The position numbers were made by a program, and so were the translations under genes. From Bradyrhizobium erythrophlei (GTDB taxonomy: Bacteria > Pseudomonadota > Alphaproteobacteria > Rhizobiales > Xanthobacteraceae): DNA of 64,000 nucleotides. The notes beneath the pieces are model-generated. The model saw only the letters and a program-made list of their open reading frames with translations, was not told where the DNA came from and did no database searches. The stretch is taken from NCBI GenBank assembly GCA_900129675.1, contig FSRD01000001.1:609501-673500 (forward strand), written 5' to 3'. Below are positions 35,692 through 44,421 of the stretch, one piece after another. Numbering within the stretch: the first letter of the stretch is position 1; every line of letters starts with the position of its first letter.

Positions 35692-36508
35692 CCGCGCTCG
35701 TTATTGAAGTCAATCACCAAGTCCATCCTCGTGTCAGGCGAACAGCTCGGCACCGGCGGGGTGAACTTCACATAGGTTCGGATTCGTGCAGCCACAGCCA
35801 GCCACAATCACAGAATGCCAGCAAGATTGAGTCCCTACAGTCTGGGTCTTCCGGTTATGGCCCATCGCGTCGATATGGGCACGCCTGCTTTTGCGCCGCT
35901 GTCAGCGTATGAGCCGACACTCAGCGAACGGGCCCAAAATGACGCGAGTGACCGAACGCCGAACTTGAGCCGTTTGGCAAATTGTCTGCTTCCACCTGTG
36001 GCACTCATGTCGAGTTCTCGCAGGACTACCGCGCGACGGAAACGACGAGCCTTCGCGCTCTCACAATCACTCCCCTTATCTGGGATGGTTGCATCCAAAC
36101 AAGTCGCGAGCGAATTGCCGTGATCGAGCGAAGCGTCTCACTGCATCACTGCCATTCGAACGGAAGAAGCGTTGCCCGTGAGGACCGCGTATGCCAAATA
36201 GGGATACCCTAGGGGGCTACACCCAGGGGCTACACCAGCAAGCTCCCGGTGTGCAGAAGAGCCTGATTTTACGGGGCTTTCTCGAAGCCGTTTTAAGGTG
36301 GCGGAGAGGGAGGGATTCTCTGCCAGGGTCCCAGGGACCTCGAAAACCGCAGTAAAATCAGCGTTTTCCGGACAACCGCGGCGGGTTGTGTGTACCGGGA
36401 GTATGTACCGGACCGAGCCGCCCAGCTCAAGCTGAATCTGGCGCATGGCAAACGCTTTCCCCACCGATGTGCACGAATGATCACGAATGATCAAGCGATG
36501 GGTCGGGC
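35692..36508. other. Region without a recognisable gene
   Basis: Over 800 bases with only short, non-conserved frames on either strand. A palindrome-rich stretch lies near 36195-36260 (CCCTAGGGGGCTACACCC). Likely island debris. Confidence 0.4.
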
Positions 36509-36600
36509 ATGAAACAAGTCGCACAAGCGGCAGGTGTTTCGGAACGCGACATTCATCTGTTGATGAGCCATTCGCTTCCCGGCGTTACGCGCACTTGTCG
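36509..36600 (+). pseudogene. Tyrosine-recombinase C-terminal remnant
   Basis: The frame reads KQVAQAAGVSERDIHLLMSHSLPGV, which matches the stretch before the nucleophilic Tyr in phage integrases (GVSE.DL.LLMNHSLPGV). The frame then breaks. It is evidence of an older integrase gene inside the island. Confidence 0.55.
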
Positions 36601-36747
36601 CCGAACTCGCCGCATGCATTGGGTCATGGAGATTGTGAAAGGGGCGTATCCTCCAGCGGGCCAGCGGCGGGCCGCGGCGAATGGTGCTGACGACGACTGC
36701 TGCCCTGCAAGTCCTGCTCGCGCTTCGCGCGGGTAGGAGTACGATGA

Positions 36748-37797
36748 ATGAAAGCGGAGCCGTTTTCCATGTCTGAACCCACAGCTTGCCTCGGCCGCGT
36801 CGCTATCCTATGGCGAGGCGATGAAGCGGCACGCCACAGCGCCTCGGCAGAGACCAGCCGGTTCACGGCCGTCTTCGCGGCGCTCGCGGATCTCGGCATC
36901 GATGCGGAACCGGTGGTCTATGAAGATGATGTTCTCGACGCGGTGCGCGCCCAGCTCGCCACAGTCGATGGCGTGCTCGTCTGGGTTAATCCGATTCATG
37001 AGGGGCGCAATCGCGCCAGTCTCGACGCGTTGCTGCGCGAGGTCTCTGCGCGCGGCGTGTGGGTGAGTGCTCATCCCGATGTGATCCTCAAGATGGGCAC
37101 GAAGGAGGTGCTCCATCGCACCCGGACAATGGACTGGGGCTGCGAGACGGCGCTTTACCGAACTCTGGACGCGATGCGCGCTGAACTACCGGCGCGGCTC
37201 GCCACTGGCGCGCGCGTGATCAAGCGCAACCGCGGCAACGGTGGCCAGGGCGTCTGGAAGGTTGAGGCACTGCCAAGTTGCCCGAAGGTACGCGTGTTGG
37301 ATGCCGCGAGCGACGTATCCGAAGAGCTGTCGCTGGACGACTTTATCGATCGATGCGTTGACTATTTCGAGGATGGTTGCGTGATTGATCAATCGTTCCA
37401 AACGCGCCTGAGCGAAGGTGTGGTGCGCTGCTACATGGCAGGCGATCGCTGTGCCGGCTTCGGCTATCACAAGGTCAAGGCGCTGGTCGACGCACCGGCC
37501 GCGCGCGCCGAGGCTGGACCGCGGCGCTACACGTCCAACGCCGACCCGCGATTCCAGCGACTGCGTCGGTTGATGGAAGAGGAGTGGACGCCGCAGCTGA
37601 CCTCCTTGCTGGATATCTCGCGACGCGACCTGCCGATGATCTGGGACGCTGACTTCATGCTCGGCCCGCCCCACGCCGACGGAACCGATAGCTACGTGCT
37701 TGGCGAGATCAACGTCAGTTCAGTGTTCCCGATGCCCGACGAGGCGTCGGCAGAAATCGCCCGCCGAGTTGCCGATCGGCTTCGGTCCAAGTTTTGA
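36748..37797 (+). CDS. Cj0069-like ATP-grasp family protein
   Basis: A 349-residue protein, intact. The N-terminal part (GRVAILWRGDEAA, EPVVYEDD) is a Rossmann-like domain, and the middle has the ATP-grasp-like strands TGARVIKRNRGNGGQGVWKVE with the ATP-contacting Lys and glycine loop. The C-terminal part has the metal-binding DADFMLGP and LGEINVSS. This fits the Cj0069 family, of unknown substrate; ATP-grasp enzymes join carboxylates to amines or thiols. An alternative start MSEPTACL lies 7 codons later. No neighbour gives a pathway. Confidence 0.72.
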   Translation: MKAEPFSMSEPTACLGRVAILWRGDEAARHSASAETSRFTAVFAALADLGIDAEPVVYEDDVLDAVRAQLATVDGVLVWVNPIHEGRNRASLDALLREVSARGVWVSAHPDVILKMGTKEVLHRTRTMDWGCETALYRTLDAMRAELPARLATGARVIKRNRGNGGQGVWKVEALPSCPKVRVLDAASDVSEELSLDDFIDRCVDYFEDGCVIDQSFQTRLSEGVVRCYMAGDRCAGFGYHKVKALVDAPAARAEAGPRRYTSNADPRFQRLRRLMEEEWTPQLTSLLDISRRDLPMIWDADFMLGPPHADGTDSYVLGEINVSSVFPMPDEASAEIARRVADRLRSKF

Positions 37798-37964
37798 ATC
37801 GTTAGAGAGGAGACAGCAATGCTCGGAACCGGCGGACCTTCTTGAGACATGTGCAGCGCTGCGCCGAAGCAACATGATTCGATACTCGATCATTCGGCGC
37901 GCCGACGGCCGCAATCGCAGCTTGAACGCCTGGGCTGGTTTGCAAACTGACGATGGAGTAACCG

Positions 37965-38288
37965 ATGGATGTATGGGCCGCGAGGATCGCTGCAGCGGCA
38001 GTATTCTACGCCAGCATGCTGATTACGACGGATGTAATCGCCGAGACGCTCGCTCTCAAGTGCTCCATTGGCGGTCAAGAGGTAACCGCACCTTTCAACA
38101 TAGACTTGACGAACAAAACTATTGACCTTGGAAAGGGAGTCGTTTTGGCCGAAGTGAATCGCCAGGCCATCAGTTGGCGCGAAGAAGGCGTCTTACGGAC
38201 CATCGATAGAAGTACCTATACGGTGTTTCGTCGGTTGCCTGATGGCTCTTTTTTTCAGATCGGGACGTGCCAACCGTTAGAGAAGTGA
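37965..38288 (+). CDS. Small exported hypothetical protein, 107 aa
   Basis: An N-terminal hydrophobic segment (IAAAAVFYASMLITTDVIA) probably serves as a signal peptide. The mature part (ALKCSIGGQEVTAPFNIDL, AISWREEG, YTVFRRLPDGSFFQIGTCQPLEK) has two Cys and a beta-rich pattern. It resembles short orphan proteins of Bradyrhizobium. Function unknown. The stop lies just before the IS copy at 38349. Confidence 0.55.
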   Translation: MDVWAARIAAAAVFYASMLITTDVIAETLALKCSIGGQEVTAPFNIDLTNKTIDLGKGVVLAEVNRQAISWREEGVLRTIDRSTYTVFRRLPDGSFFQIGTCQPLEK

Positions 38289-38348
38289 CAACGCAGGTTT
38301 CAAACGCAATGTGGATGCAAGCTTGTGAATGCTGATCCAAAAATGACC

Positions 38349-39430
38349 CTGTGTGTACCGAAAATCTAAATCCGAACGTATTGACGATGAAGTCCGCCCA
38401 GTATGGCGCGCGAATTTATGACGCCGGATCGCTGAACCTGGCGAGAGACAGGCGCATCTTTGTTCAATGACCGATGCGTTCTCACGCCGTTGTAATAGTC
38501 CGCATAGTTTTTCAGAATCCGACGCAGATGTTCCTCGTCCAGGACAATGATGTGGTCCAAACACTCGCGCCGGATCGATCCGATCAGCCGTTCGGCAAAG
38601 CAGTTCTGCCAAGGCGAGGCCGGTGCAATTGGCTTGTCTCGGATACCCATGGCACACAGTCGGCGCGTGACGACAGTGCCGTAGCTTCGATCTCGATCTC
38701 GGATCAGATAGCGCGGAGCGAAGCCTCGGTGATCTGACGTGCAACCCACTCCGCCGCCGGGTTGGCAGTGACGCCGATCCAGACGAGATCTCTGCGATCA
38801 AGCCGGATGATGACGAGGCCATACAGCGGCTTAAAGCCAATGGTCGGTACAACGAACAAATCCATGGCGGCGATGTCCGGCGCGTGGTTTCGCAGAAAGG
38901 TCCGCCATTCCTGACTTGGAGGCCCGCGTCGCTTGACCATATACTTGGCGACACTTGATTGAGCGACGCTAAACCCGAGCTTGAGCAGTTCGCCGTGGAT
39001 GCGCGGCGCACCCCAAAGCAAATTCTCTGTGCTCATCTGCCGGATCAGCCCGCGCAATTCTGTCTCGATCTGCGGTCGCCCTCCCCGTCGACACGATTTC
39101 CAACGCCAATAGCGGCGAAAGCCGGCCCGATGCCAACCCACCAGCGTTTCGGGTCGAATAATCATGAGAACCGGAAGGATCGACGGGAACCAGCGATACA
39201 GCTGAACGAAGAACCAGCGGTCGTTGTTCGTGAGGCGAGCCCGGCCTTTCAGCTTGCGTCGCAAGACGATCAGCTGATGTCGAAGCACTGCATTTTCCGC
39301 CTCAAGCCGGATGTTCGACTTGAATGGCGAGGCCAGCACGGCCAGAACGAAGCAGATCAGCGCGATCATCGCGCCAACTTAGCCGATTCTATCATTCGAT
39401 AAACCCGGATAGGGTTTTCGGTGCACACAG
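38349..39430. mobile_element. Integrase-core insertion sequence, copy 2 (degenerate)
   Basis: Ends GTGTGTACCGAAAATCTA and AGGGTTTTCGGTGCACACAG match copy 1. The insertion cut into a LysR gene, whose 3' part follows directly. The transposase is broken. Confidence 0.8.
38366..39369 (-). pseudogene. Integrase-core transposase, frameshifted
   Basis: The N-terminal two thirds (start near 39369) run to VARQITEASL and then shift frame near 38715; the C-terminal part continues as MIRDRDRSYG-type sequence with CFAERLIGSIRRECLDHI. Relative to copy 1 a few bases are missing near the second Asp, where the IS copy 1 sequence PWNEAPHYMIRDRD is intact. It cannot make a whole transposase. Confidence 0.8.
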
Positions 39431-39974
39431 CTATCCGGGCATCGACATCCGGCTGGTGGAGTACGGCGGCGAGCGTCTGAAGGAGGTTCTGCTGTCGGGC
39501 GAAATCGAACTCGCGGCCTCGCTCCTACCCGTGTCGGAAGACTTTGAATGGCAGGATGTCCAGCGTGAGCCCCTGACCGTTCTGTTGCCAGCGGGCCACG
39601 CGCTCTCGCGCCGCCGGTCCGTCGACCTTGTGGCCTTGCGGGAGCTGCCGTTCATTCTGTTCGAATCCGGATTTGCACTCAACCGTATCATTCTGGACGC
39701 CTGCCACCGGCACGGCATCGAGCCGACTGTCGTCGCACGCAGCAGCCAGATCGATTTCATGGTCGCGCTTGCCGCCACAGGCATGGGAGCCGCCTTCCTA
39801 CCGCGGATGATCGCGGAGCAGCGCAAGCATCCTTCCGTCGCCCGTGTGCCGCTCGCCGAAGCGGACACGGAGTGGCACATCGCCATGATCTGGCGGCGCG
39901 GCGCTTATCTGTCGCATGCCGCGAAGGCCTGGCTCGATCTCGTGGCGACCACGCGCGGCAAGAAAGGTACCTGA
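39431..39974 (+). pseudogene. LysR-family regulator, 3' part only
   Basis: The frame opens at the IS end and reads YPGIDIRLVEYGGERLKEVL, then EPLTVLLPAGHAL and FMVALAATGMGAAFLPRMIAE, the effector domain of a LysR protein. The DNA-binding half is missing and was not found on the left side of the IS, so insertion was followed by a deletion. Confidence 0.8.
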
Positions 39975-40080
39975 AACCTCTTGCGCCTACCGTATGTGTG
40001 AATAAGCGCTCAAGAGTGACCCCTTCACCACTCAATAAATCAATAATTTAGCTCGCCGATCGGCGTCGGGAGCCCACGCC

Positions 40081-40384
40081 GATTAACACCACTTGTATTC
40101 CGGGCCGGTCAAATTCGTCTTGTCGGCTTCGGGCCATATGGCTGGCGTGATCGGCGCGCCAGGCAGCAAGTGTGACCACTGGGCGAACGACAATTTACCG
40201 CCGAGCCATGACGAATGGTTCGCTGGCGCTACGCCTCATCTGGTGTCGTGGTGGCCGGTCTGGGACGAATGGGTTAACGCAACTCGACTCGGGCCGCGTT
40301 CCTGCGCGTGAACCTGGCGGTGGCAAGCTCGCGAATATCGAAGACGCGCCCGGCTCTTACGTGCGGGTGAGATGGGCAGCGTAG
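40081..40384 (+). pseudogene. Poly-3-hydroxyalkanoate synthase (PhaC) C-terminal remnant
   Basis: The frame from 40093 reads YSGPVKFVLSASGHMAGVIGAP, then DEWFAGATPHLVSWWPVWDEW, which is the end of class I PHA synthase including the catalytic His (SGHMAG). A shift near 40290 moves the end to the other frame, REPGGGKLANIEDAPGSYVRVR, the normal PhaC terminus. The first ~500 residues are missing. Confidence 0.8.
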
Positions 40385-40503
40385 AAAGAACCTAAGGTAT
40401 ACAGGCCCTCGGAAACCAGCATCGGAGCATACAATGCCGCTAAGCAAGGCTGAAATCGACGCCGTCATCACGGTGCTTTGGCACACCCACGCTAACCGCC
40501 CAA

Positions 40504-40665
40504 TCAATGAGCCTGAAACGATCCCTCATTGAACAACCGCATCGCCGCGGTCAACCGCCAGCCAGATAAGGTTTCCGACAGGGACAGGTTGCGCCTGACA
40601 CCGTTCTCGAAGAGAATGAAGGTGTCGGTTGTCGCGTCTACGATGCCCATGTCGCTGTGCGACAT
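40504..40665 (-). CDS. Short conserved frame, possibly a small protein
   Basis: Codes 53 residues from MSHSDMGIVDATTDTFILFENG to the end, including NLSLSETLSGWRLTAAMRLFNEG. A related but broken stretch (TGTCGGAAACCTAATCCGGC) is at about 62045-62075, so this is a repeated sequence in the island. Whether it is translated is unknown. Confidence 0.3.
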   Translation of the reverse strand: MSHSDMGIVDATTDTFILFENGVRRNLSLSETLSGWRLTAAMRLFNEGSFQAH

Positions 40666-40726
40666 CGTCCGGCGCTGAACCAGTCTGAACACCACTCCCT
40701 ATCACACCACGCCGGCCGGCTGTCGC

Positions 40727-41596
40727 ATGCCGGCGCACAACAGGCCAAACATCCGCGTGTCCACGCCGCGCACTGCCAAGTCCCGCTCTCGCAAGACGCG
40801 CGTCAGGCAAAGCTGGAACACCTTGCTCCGCCGCGTCAGCCGCTGGCGAGGCGCGCGCTTGGTGCGACGGACGCTGATCGCAGCACCGCGGGCGGTTCGG
40901 ATCGCTTGCATCGCGGCGCTCGTCCTCGCGGCATTCTCGCTGACAAACCTCGTCTATCACGTTGTCCGCAAGCCGAGCGAGCTGCTCTTTTTCGTCGGCG
41001 GGGCGCTCGACAAGGAACCGATCGAAACGTGGCGGCGGTACGAACCGCTCTTCCACACGTATTCCACCAGCACGATCACGCCCGAGCTGCTGGCAGCGTT
41101 GGCGCAGGTCGAAAGCACCGGCAATCCGGTGGCGCGCACCTACTGGCGCTGGCAGCTCACCTGGAACCCCTTCGCGGTGTACAAGCCCGCCTCCAGCGCT
41201 GTGGGCATGTACCAGATGACCGATGCAGCTTACGCCGAGGCGGCACGCTACTGTATCCGAGGGAACGCTGTCGCAGATACCGACTGCGGGTTCACTGGTC
41301 TCTATACCCGCGCGGTCCCGAGCCATGCCGTCGAACTCGCGGCGGTGTACCTGGACCACAATGTCGCGGCCGTTCTTACCCGCGCGCGAGACGCAGCGGC
41401 AAGCCCGCAGCAGAAGCAGGATCTCGCCGCATTCATCCATCTCTGCGGCGCAGGTCCCGCCTCGGCCTTCGTGCACCGTGGTTTTCAGATGATGGCCGGC
41501 GAGCGCTGCGGCGATCATCTCGTCGCGGCATATCTCGCCAAGGTCAATGCGATGAAGCGGCAGTTTCTGCGCCTTGCTGCCAACGGCCGGAATTAG
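40727..41596 (+). CDS. Membrane-anchored lytic transglycosylase (SLT domain)
   Basis: A 289-residue protein. After a basic N-terminus a membrane segment (IACIAALVLAAFSLTNLVY) anchors it. The domain after residue 110 starts with ITPELLAALAQVESTGNPVAR, whose Glu is the likely catalytic acid, followed by WNPFAVYKPASSAVGMYQMTDAAYAEA, the Gly-Met-Tyr-Gln motif of SLT enzymes. It cleaves peptidoglycan glycan strands; island-borne members often open the wall for secretion or conjugation systems. A damaged copy of its 3' part occurs at 44036. Confidence 0.8.
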   Translation: MPAHNRPNIRVSTPRTAKSRSRKTRVRQSWNTLLRRVSRWRGARLVRRTLIAAPRAVRIACIAALVLAAFSLTNLVYHVVRKPSELLFFVGGALDKEPIETWRRYEPLFHTYSTSTITPELLAALAQVESTGNPVARTYWRWQLTWNPFAVYKPASSAVGMYQMTDAAYAEAARYCIRGNAVADTDCGFTGLYTRAVPSHAVELAAVYLDHNVAAVLTRARDAAASPQQKQDLAAFIHLCGAGPASAFVHRGFQMMAGERCGDHLVAAYLAKVNAMKRQFLRLAANGRN

Positions 41597-42692
41597 CGTC
41601 AAATGGATGTGTTACAATGCCAGACCACCCAATGACGCGACCCGGATGAGCCGGCAATCCGCGTGTTCACGCCGCATTGAGCACGCCTGCCGATGTCGTT
41701 CACACGAAGTAAGTGCCGACGATGTGCAAAATCCAAACCAACGGGCCACACTTACCCATCCCAGATTCTTCCGAATGGAAGAACGCAGGTTGTCTGTCCG
41801 ATGTATACGCCCGCCTTGGACTTAATCCTGATCACGCTGCAACGGCACGCTATTCGGCAACCAGGTTGCAGGGTCCAACACTACGGACCAATAGATAAAA
41901 AGCAACATCATGCCGTCCTGCGCTCGAGATTGGCCTTGGTCGTCAGCGCTAGAAAGAAGGGCCGCCTACGTTGCCGCAAGCGGCCCAAGTCTAGGGAGGA
42001 AACGCCCAAGGAGGGCAGCGATAGCGGGAGAGCTACCGCACACCCTATCTAAGACGATCGCGATCAGCGGCTCAATTGAACGTGGGTAAACGTAGGACAT
42101 CCAAAGGGGTCACGAACCGATACGAAGGTTCATGGCGCTCGCCCTAGTCGGGTTCATAGAGTTGCCTATGCGTCAGTCGCCGATGAACGGAACGAACTAC
42201 GCCGAAATCGTCGCGATGCGATGTGAGCATGGAATGACGTTGCCAGAATGGCGGCAATGTCGCGGAGACCCTTGAAGGTTCTCTCGCGATCGCTTGCGCG
42301 AGGTATGAAGCGCGCCTCCGATGACGTGCCGGACGATTGGTCGCCGCTGCTTCGTTCCGTGAACCACGTAGATCGCATACTCGACGAACGGCCGCTTCGC
42401 GCCAGAAGCGGACTCATCCATCGACTGGGCCGCTGGTATCGAAGACATCCGACCAAGCCCCGATCGACAACATATTGATGGAGGCCACACCGTCGCCTTG
42501 AAAGCGGAAGGCAGGGGCGCGGGGTCGTGATTCCGAAGCGGTGTTTGATTTCATTCTATCTGCTCGCCGATCACGCCCGCTTGAAGGATTAGCCGCTTTT
42601 CTAACATGAAATTAAGTGGTGTTAGCGAAATGCATTCCTATGTCAGCCGCACAAGAGATCGACCTGTTGGCGTTCGATCAGGAGACGCGACC
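41597..42692. other. Mostly non-coding stretch with decayed sequence
   Basis: About 1.1 kb with no convincing protein gene. Short frames exist near 42197-42490 on both strands but lack family features. The G-rich stretch at 41955-42035 is listed separately. Confidence 0.4.
41955..42035 (+). ncRNA. Possible small RNA with GGAGG-rich loops
   Basis: The sequence GCCGCAAGCGGCCCAAGTCT, then AGGGAGGAAACGCCCAAGG and GAGGGCAGCGATAGCGGGAG, has two short hairpins (GCCG-CAAG-CGGC and GCCC-AAGGA-GGGC). I recall similar sequence recurring in bradyrhizobial genomes, but I cannot confirm the family. No protein frame explains the conservation. Confidence 0.25.
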
Positions 42693-43577
42693 ATGACGAG
42701 CATTAGTTCGGCCCAATCCGGTACCTTCAAAATCGGCGGCGATATTCAGATCAACCGCCTTGGTTTTGGCGCGATGAGAATCACAGGCCCGGGCATCTGG
42801 GGCGAGCCGGCCGATCGACCCGAAGCGTTGCGAACGTTGAAGCGGCTGCCCGAACTGGACGTTAACTTCGTCGATACATCAGACGCCTACGGCCCCGATG
42901 TTTCGGAAGAACTCATTCGCGAAGCATTGCATCCCTATCGAGGCATGCTCATTGCCACCAAGGGTGGCCTAACCCGGACCGGTCCCGACGTGTGGACTCC
43001 CTTGGGACGGCCGGAATATCTCATTCAGGAGGCCTACAAGAGCTGCCGTCGCCTTGGCGTCGAATCGATCGGCCTTTGGCAACTTCATCGCATCGATCCG
43101 AAAGTGCCGCGCGATGAACAATTCGGTGCGATCAAGACTCTGCTCGATCTCGGGGTAATTCGCAATGCGGGCTTGAGTGAAGTGTCGGTTCCGGAGATCG
43201 AAGCGGCATCCAGGGTGTTTAAGGTGGCGACGGTGCAGAACCGTTACAACCTCGTCGATCGCGCGAGCGAAGACGTGCTCGAATACTGCGAACGGCGCGG
43301 GATCGGATTCATCCCGTGGTATCCGCTCGCGGCCGGCGATCTAGCCAGACCTGGATCGCTGCTGGACAAGGTCGCGAAGCGCCACGGCGCCGCGCCGAGT
43401 CAGATCGCGCTTGCATGGGTTCTCAAGCGCAGCCCCGTGATGTTGCCGATTCCAGGTACGTCGAAGGTGCAGCACCTTGAAGAGAACGTTGCGGCCGCGA
43501 ACATCAAGCTTTCGGATGAAGATTTTGCAGCGCTCGACCGCCAAGGGAAACAGCAGGCCATGGCGGCGGTGAGCTGA
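42693..43577 (+). CDS. Aldo/keto reductase
   Basis: A 294-residue TIM-barrel oxidoreductase, intact. Catalytic residues are in [16 protein letters not shown] (Asp, Tyr), IATKGGL (Lys) and WQLHRIDP (His); the NADPH site is near [21 protein letters not shown]. The start [10 protein letters not shown] follows AGGAGACGCG, better than the upstream in-frame ATGs. It reduces aldehydes or ketones; a link to the nearby monooxygenase (ketone or aldehyde products) is possible but not shown, since 840 bp of debris lies between them. Confidence 0.85.
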   Translation: MTSISSAQSGTFKIGGDIQINRLGFGAMRITGPGIWGEPADRPEALRTLKRLPELDVNFVDTSDAYGPDVSEELIREALHPYRGMLIATKGGLTRTGPDVWTPLGRPEYLIQEAYKSCRRLGVESIGLWQLHRIDPKVPRDEQFGAIKTLLDLGVIRNAGLSEVSVPEIEAASRVFKVATVQNRYNLVDRASEDVLEYCERRGIGFIPWYPLAAGDLARPGSLLDKVAKRHGAAPSQIALAWVLKRSPVMLPIPGTSKVQHLEENVAAANIKLSDEDFAALDRQGKQQAMAAVS

Positions 43578-44035
43578 AGGAATATCTAGCGCATCAACTG
43601 GAGTGTTCCGAGCGTCGTATCATTTGAACGCCGGGTGACCTCACCGCTTCGGCGTATCACGCCGATTTTGTTGCAGAAGTCGGCTGCAACGGATAGGGCG
43701 GTTGGCTTCCGTTTAGGACCGCGGCTTTGACGCGCCGACCTTGACGCTCTTTACGCAACTCTAACGCTACACGATGCACAGAGCCTGAGGTGGTGGTGGC
43801 CGAGCGACCAGCGATGCGAGCCGTCGCAGGTTCTGGGCGATGGCCGCTAGAACGAACTCATCCTGCGCGCCTCGCGAAACCGTCCGGTAAATTTTGTCGC
43901 TTCGACGAATCCAGTCACCCTGCGCGCCCCCGCCATGTTATAAGCGGGGCCAGCCTACCACCGGTTGCAGACCGAAGACGAGCCTGTCAACCGATCGTCA
44001 CAGGAAAGCCGCTCCAATCCTCGCGGAGAGCTTTT
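43578..44035. other. Debris with a transposase 3' remnant
   Basis: On the minus strand, about 43880-43770 reads AQDEFVLAAIAQNLRRLASLVARPPPP, like the C-terminus of IS1182/IS5-type transposases. The rest has no frame. A GC-rich boundary runs into the duplicated transglycosylase piece. Confidence 0.45.
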
Positions 44036-44373
44036 GTGGGCATGTACCAGATGACCGATGCAGCTTACGCCGAGGCGGTGCACGCTACTGTATCCGGGGG
44101 AACGCTGTCGTAGATACCGACTGCGGGTTCACTGGTCTCTATACCCGCGCGGTCCCGAGCCATGCCGTCGAACTCGCGGCGGTGTACCTGGACCACAATG
44201 TCGCGGCAGTTCTTGCCCGCGCGCCAGATGCAGCGGCAAGCCCGCAGCAGAAGCAGGATCTCGCCGCATTCATCCATCTCTGCGGCGCAGGTCCCGCCTC
44301 GGCCTTCGTGCACCGTGGTTTTCAGATGATGGCCGGCGAGCGCTGCGGCGATCATCTCGTCGCTGCGTATTGA
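44036..44373 (+). pseudogene. Duplicated 3' piece of the lytic transglycosylase gene
   Basis: From GTGGGCATGTACCAGATGAC the sequence repeats 41201-41534 with few changes. An insertion of two bases after GCCGAGGCGG shifts the frame near 44085, and the last codons run into a stop at 44373. The 5' half including the catalytic Glu is missing. It is a non-functional duplicate. Confidence 0.85.
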
Positions 44374-44421
44374 CGAGATTGTGAGAATGGCGCGCTCGCG
44401 CGCGTGTTTCCTTTGCCGCAA

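Noticed and set aside
40526..41602. Minus-strand frame of 358 codons
   Set aside because: Antisense to the lytic transglycosylase gene, which has recognisable motifs and a membrane anchor; the antisense product has none.
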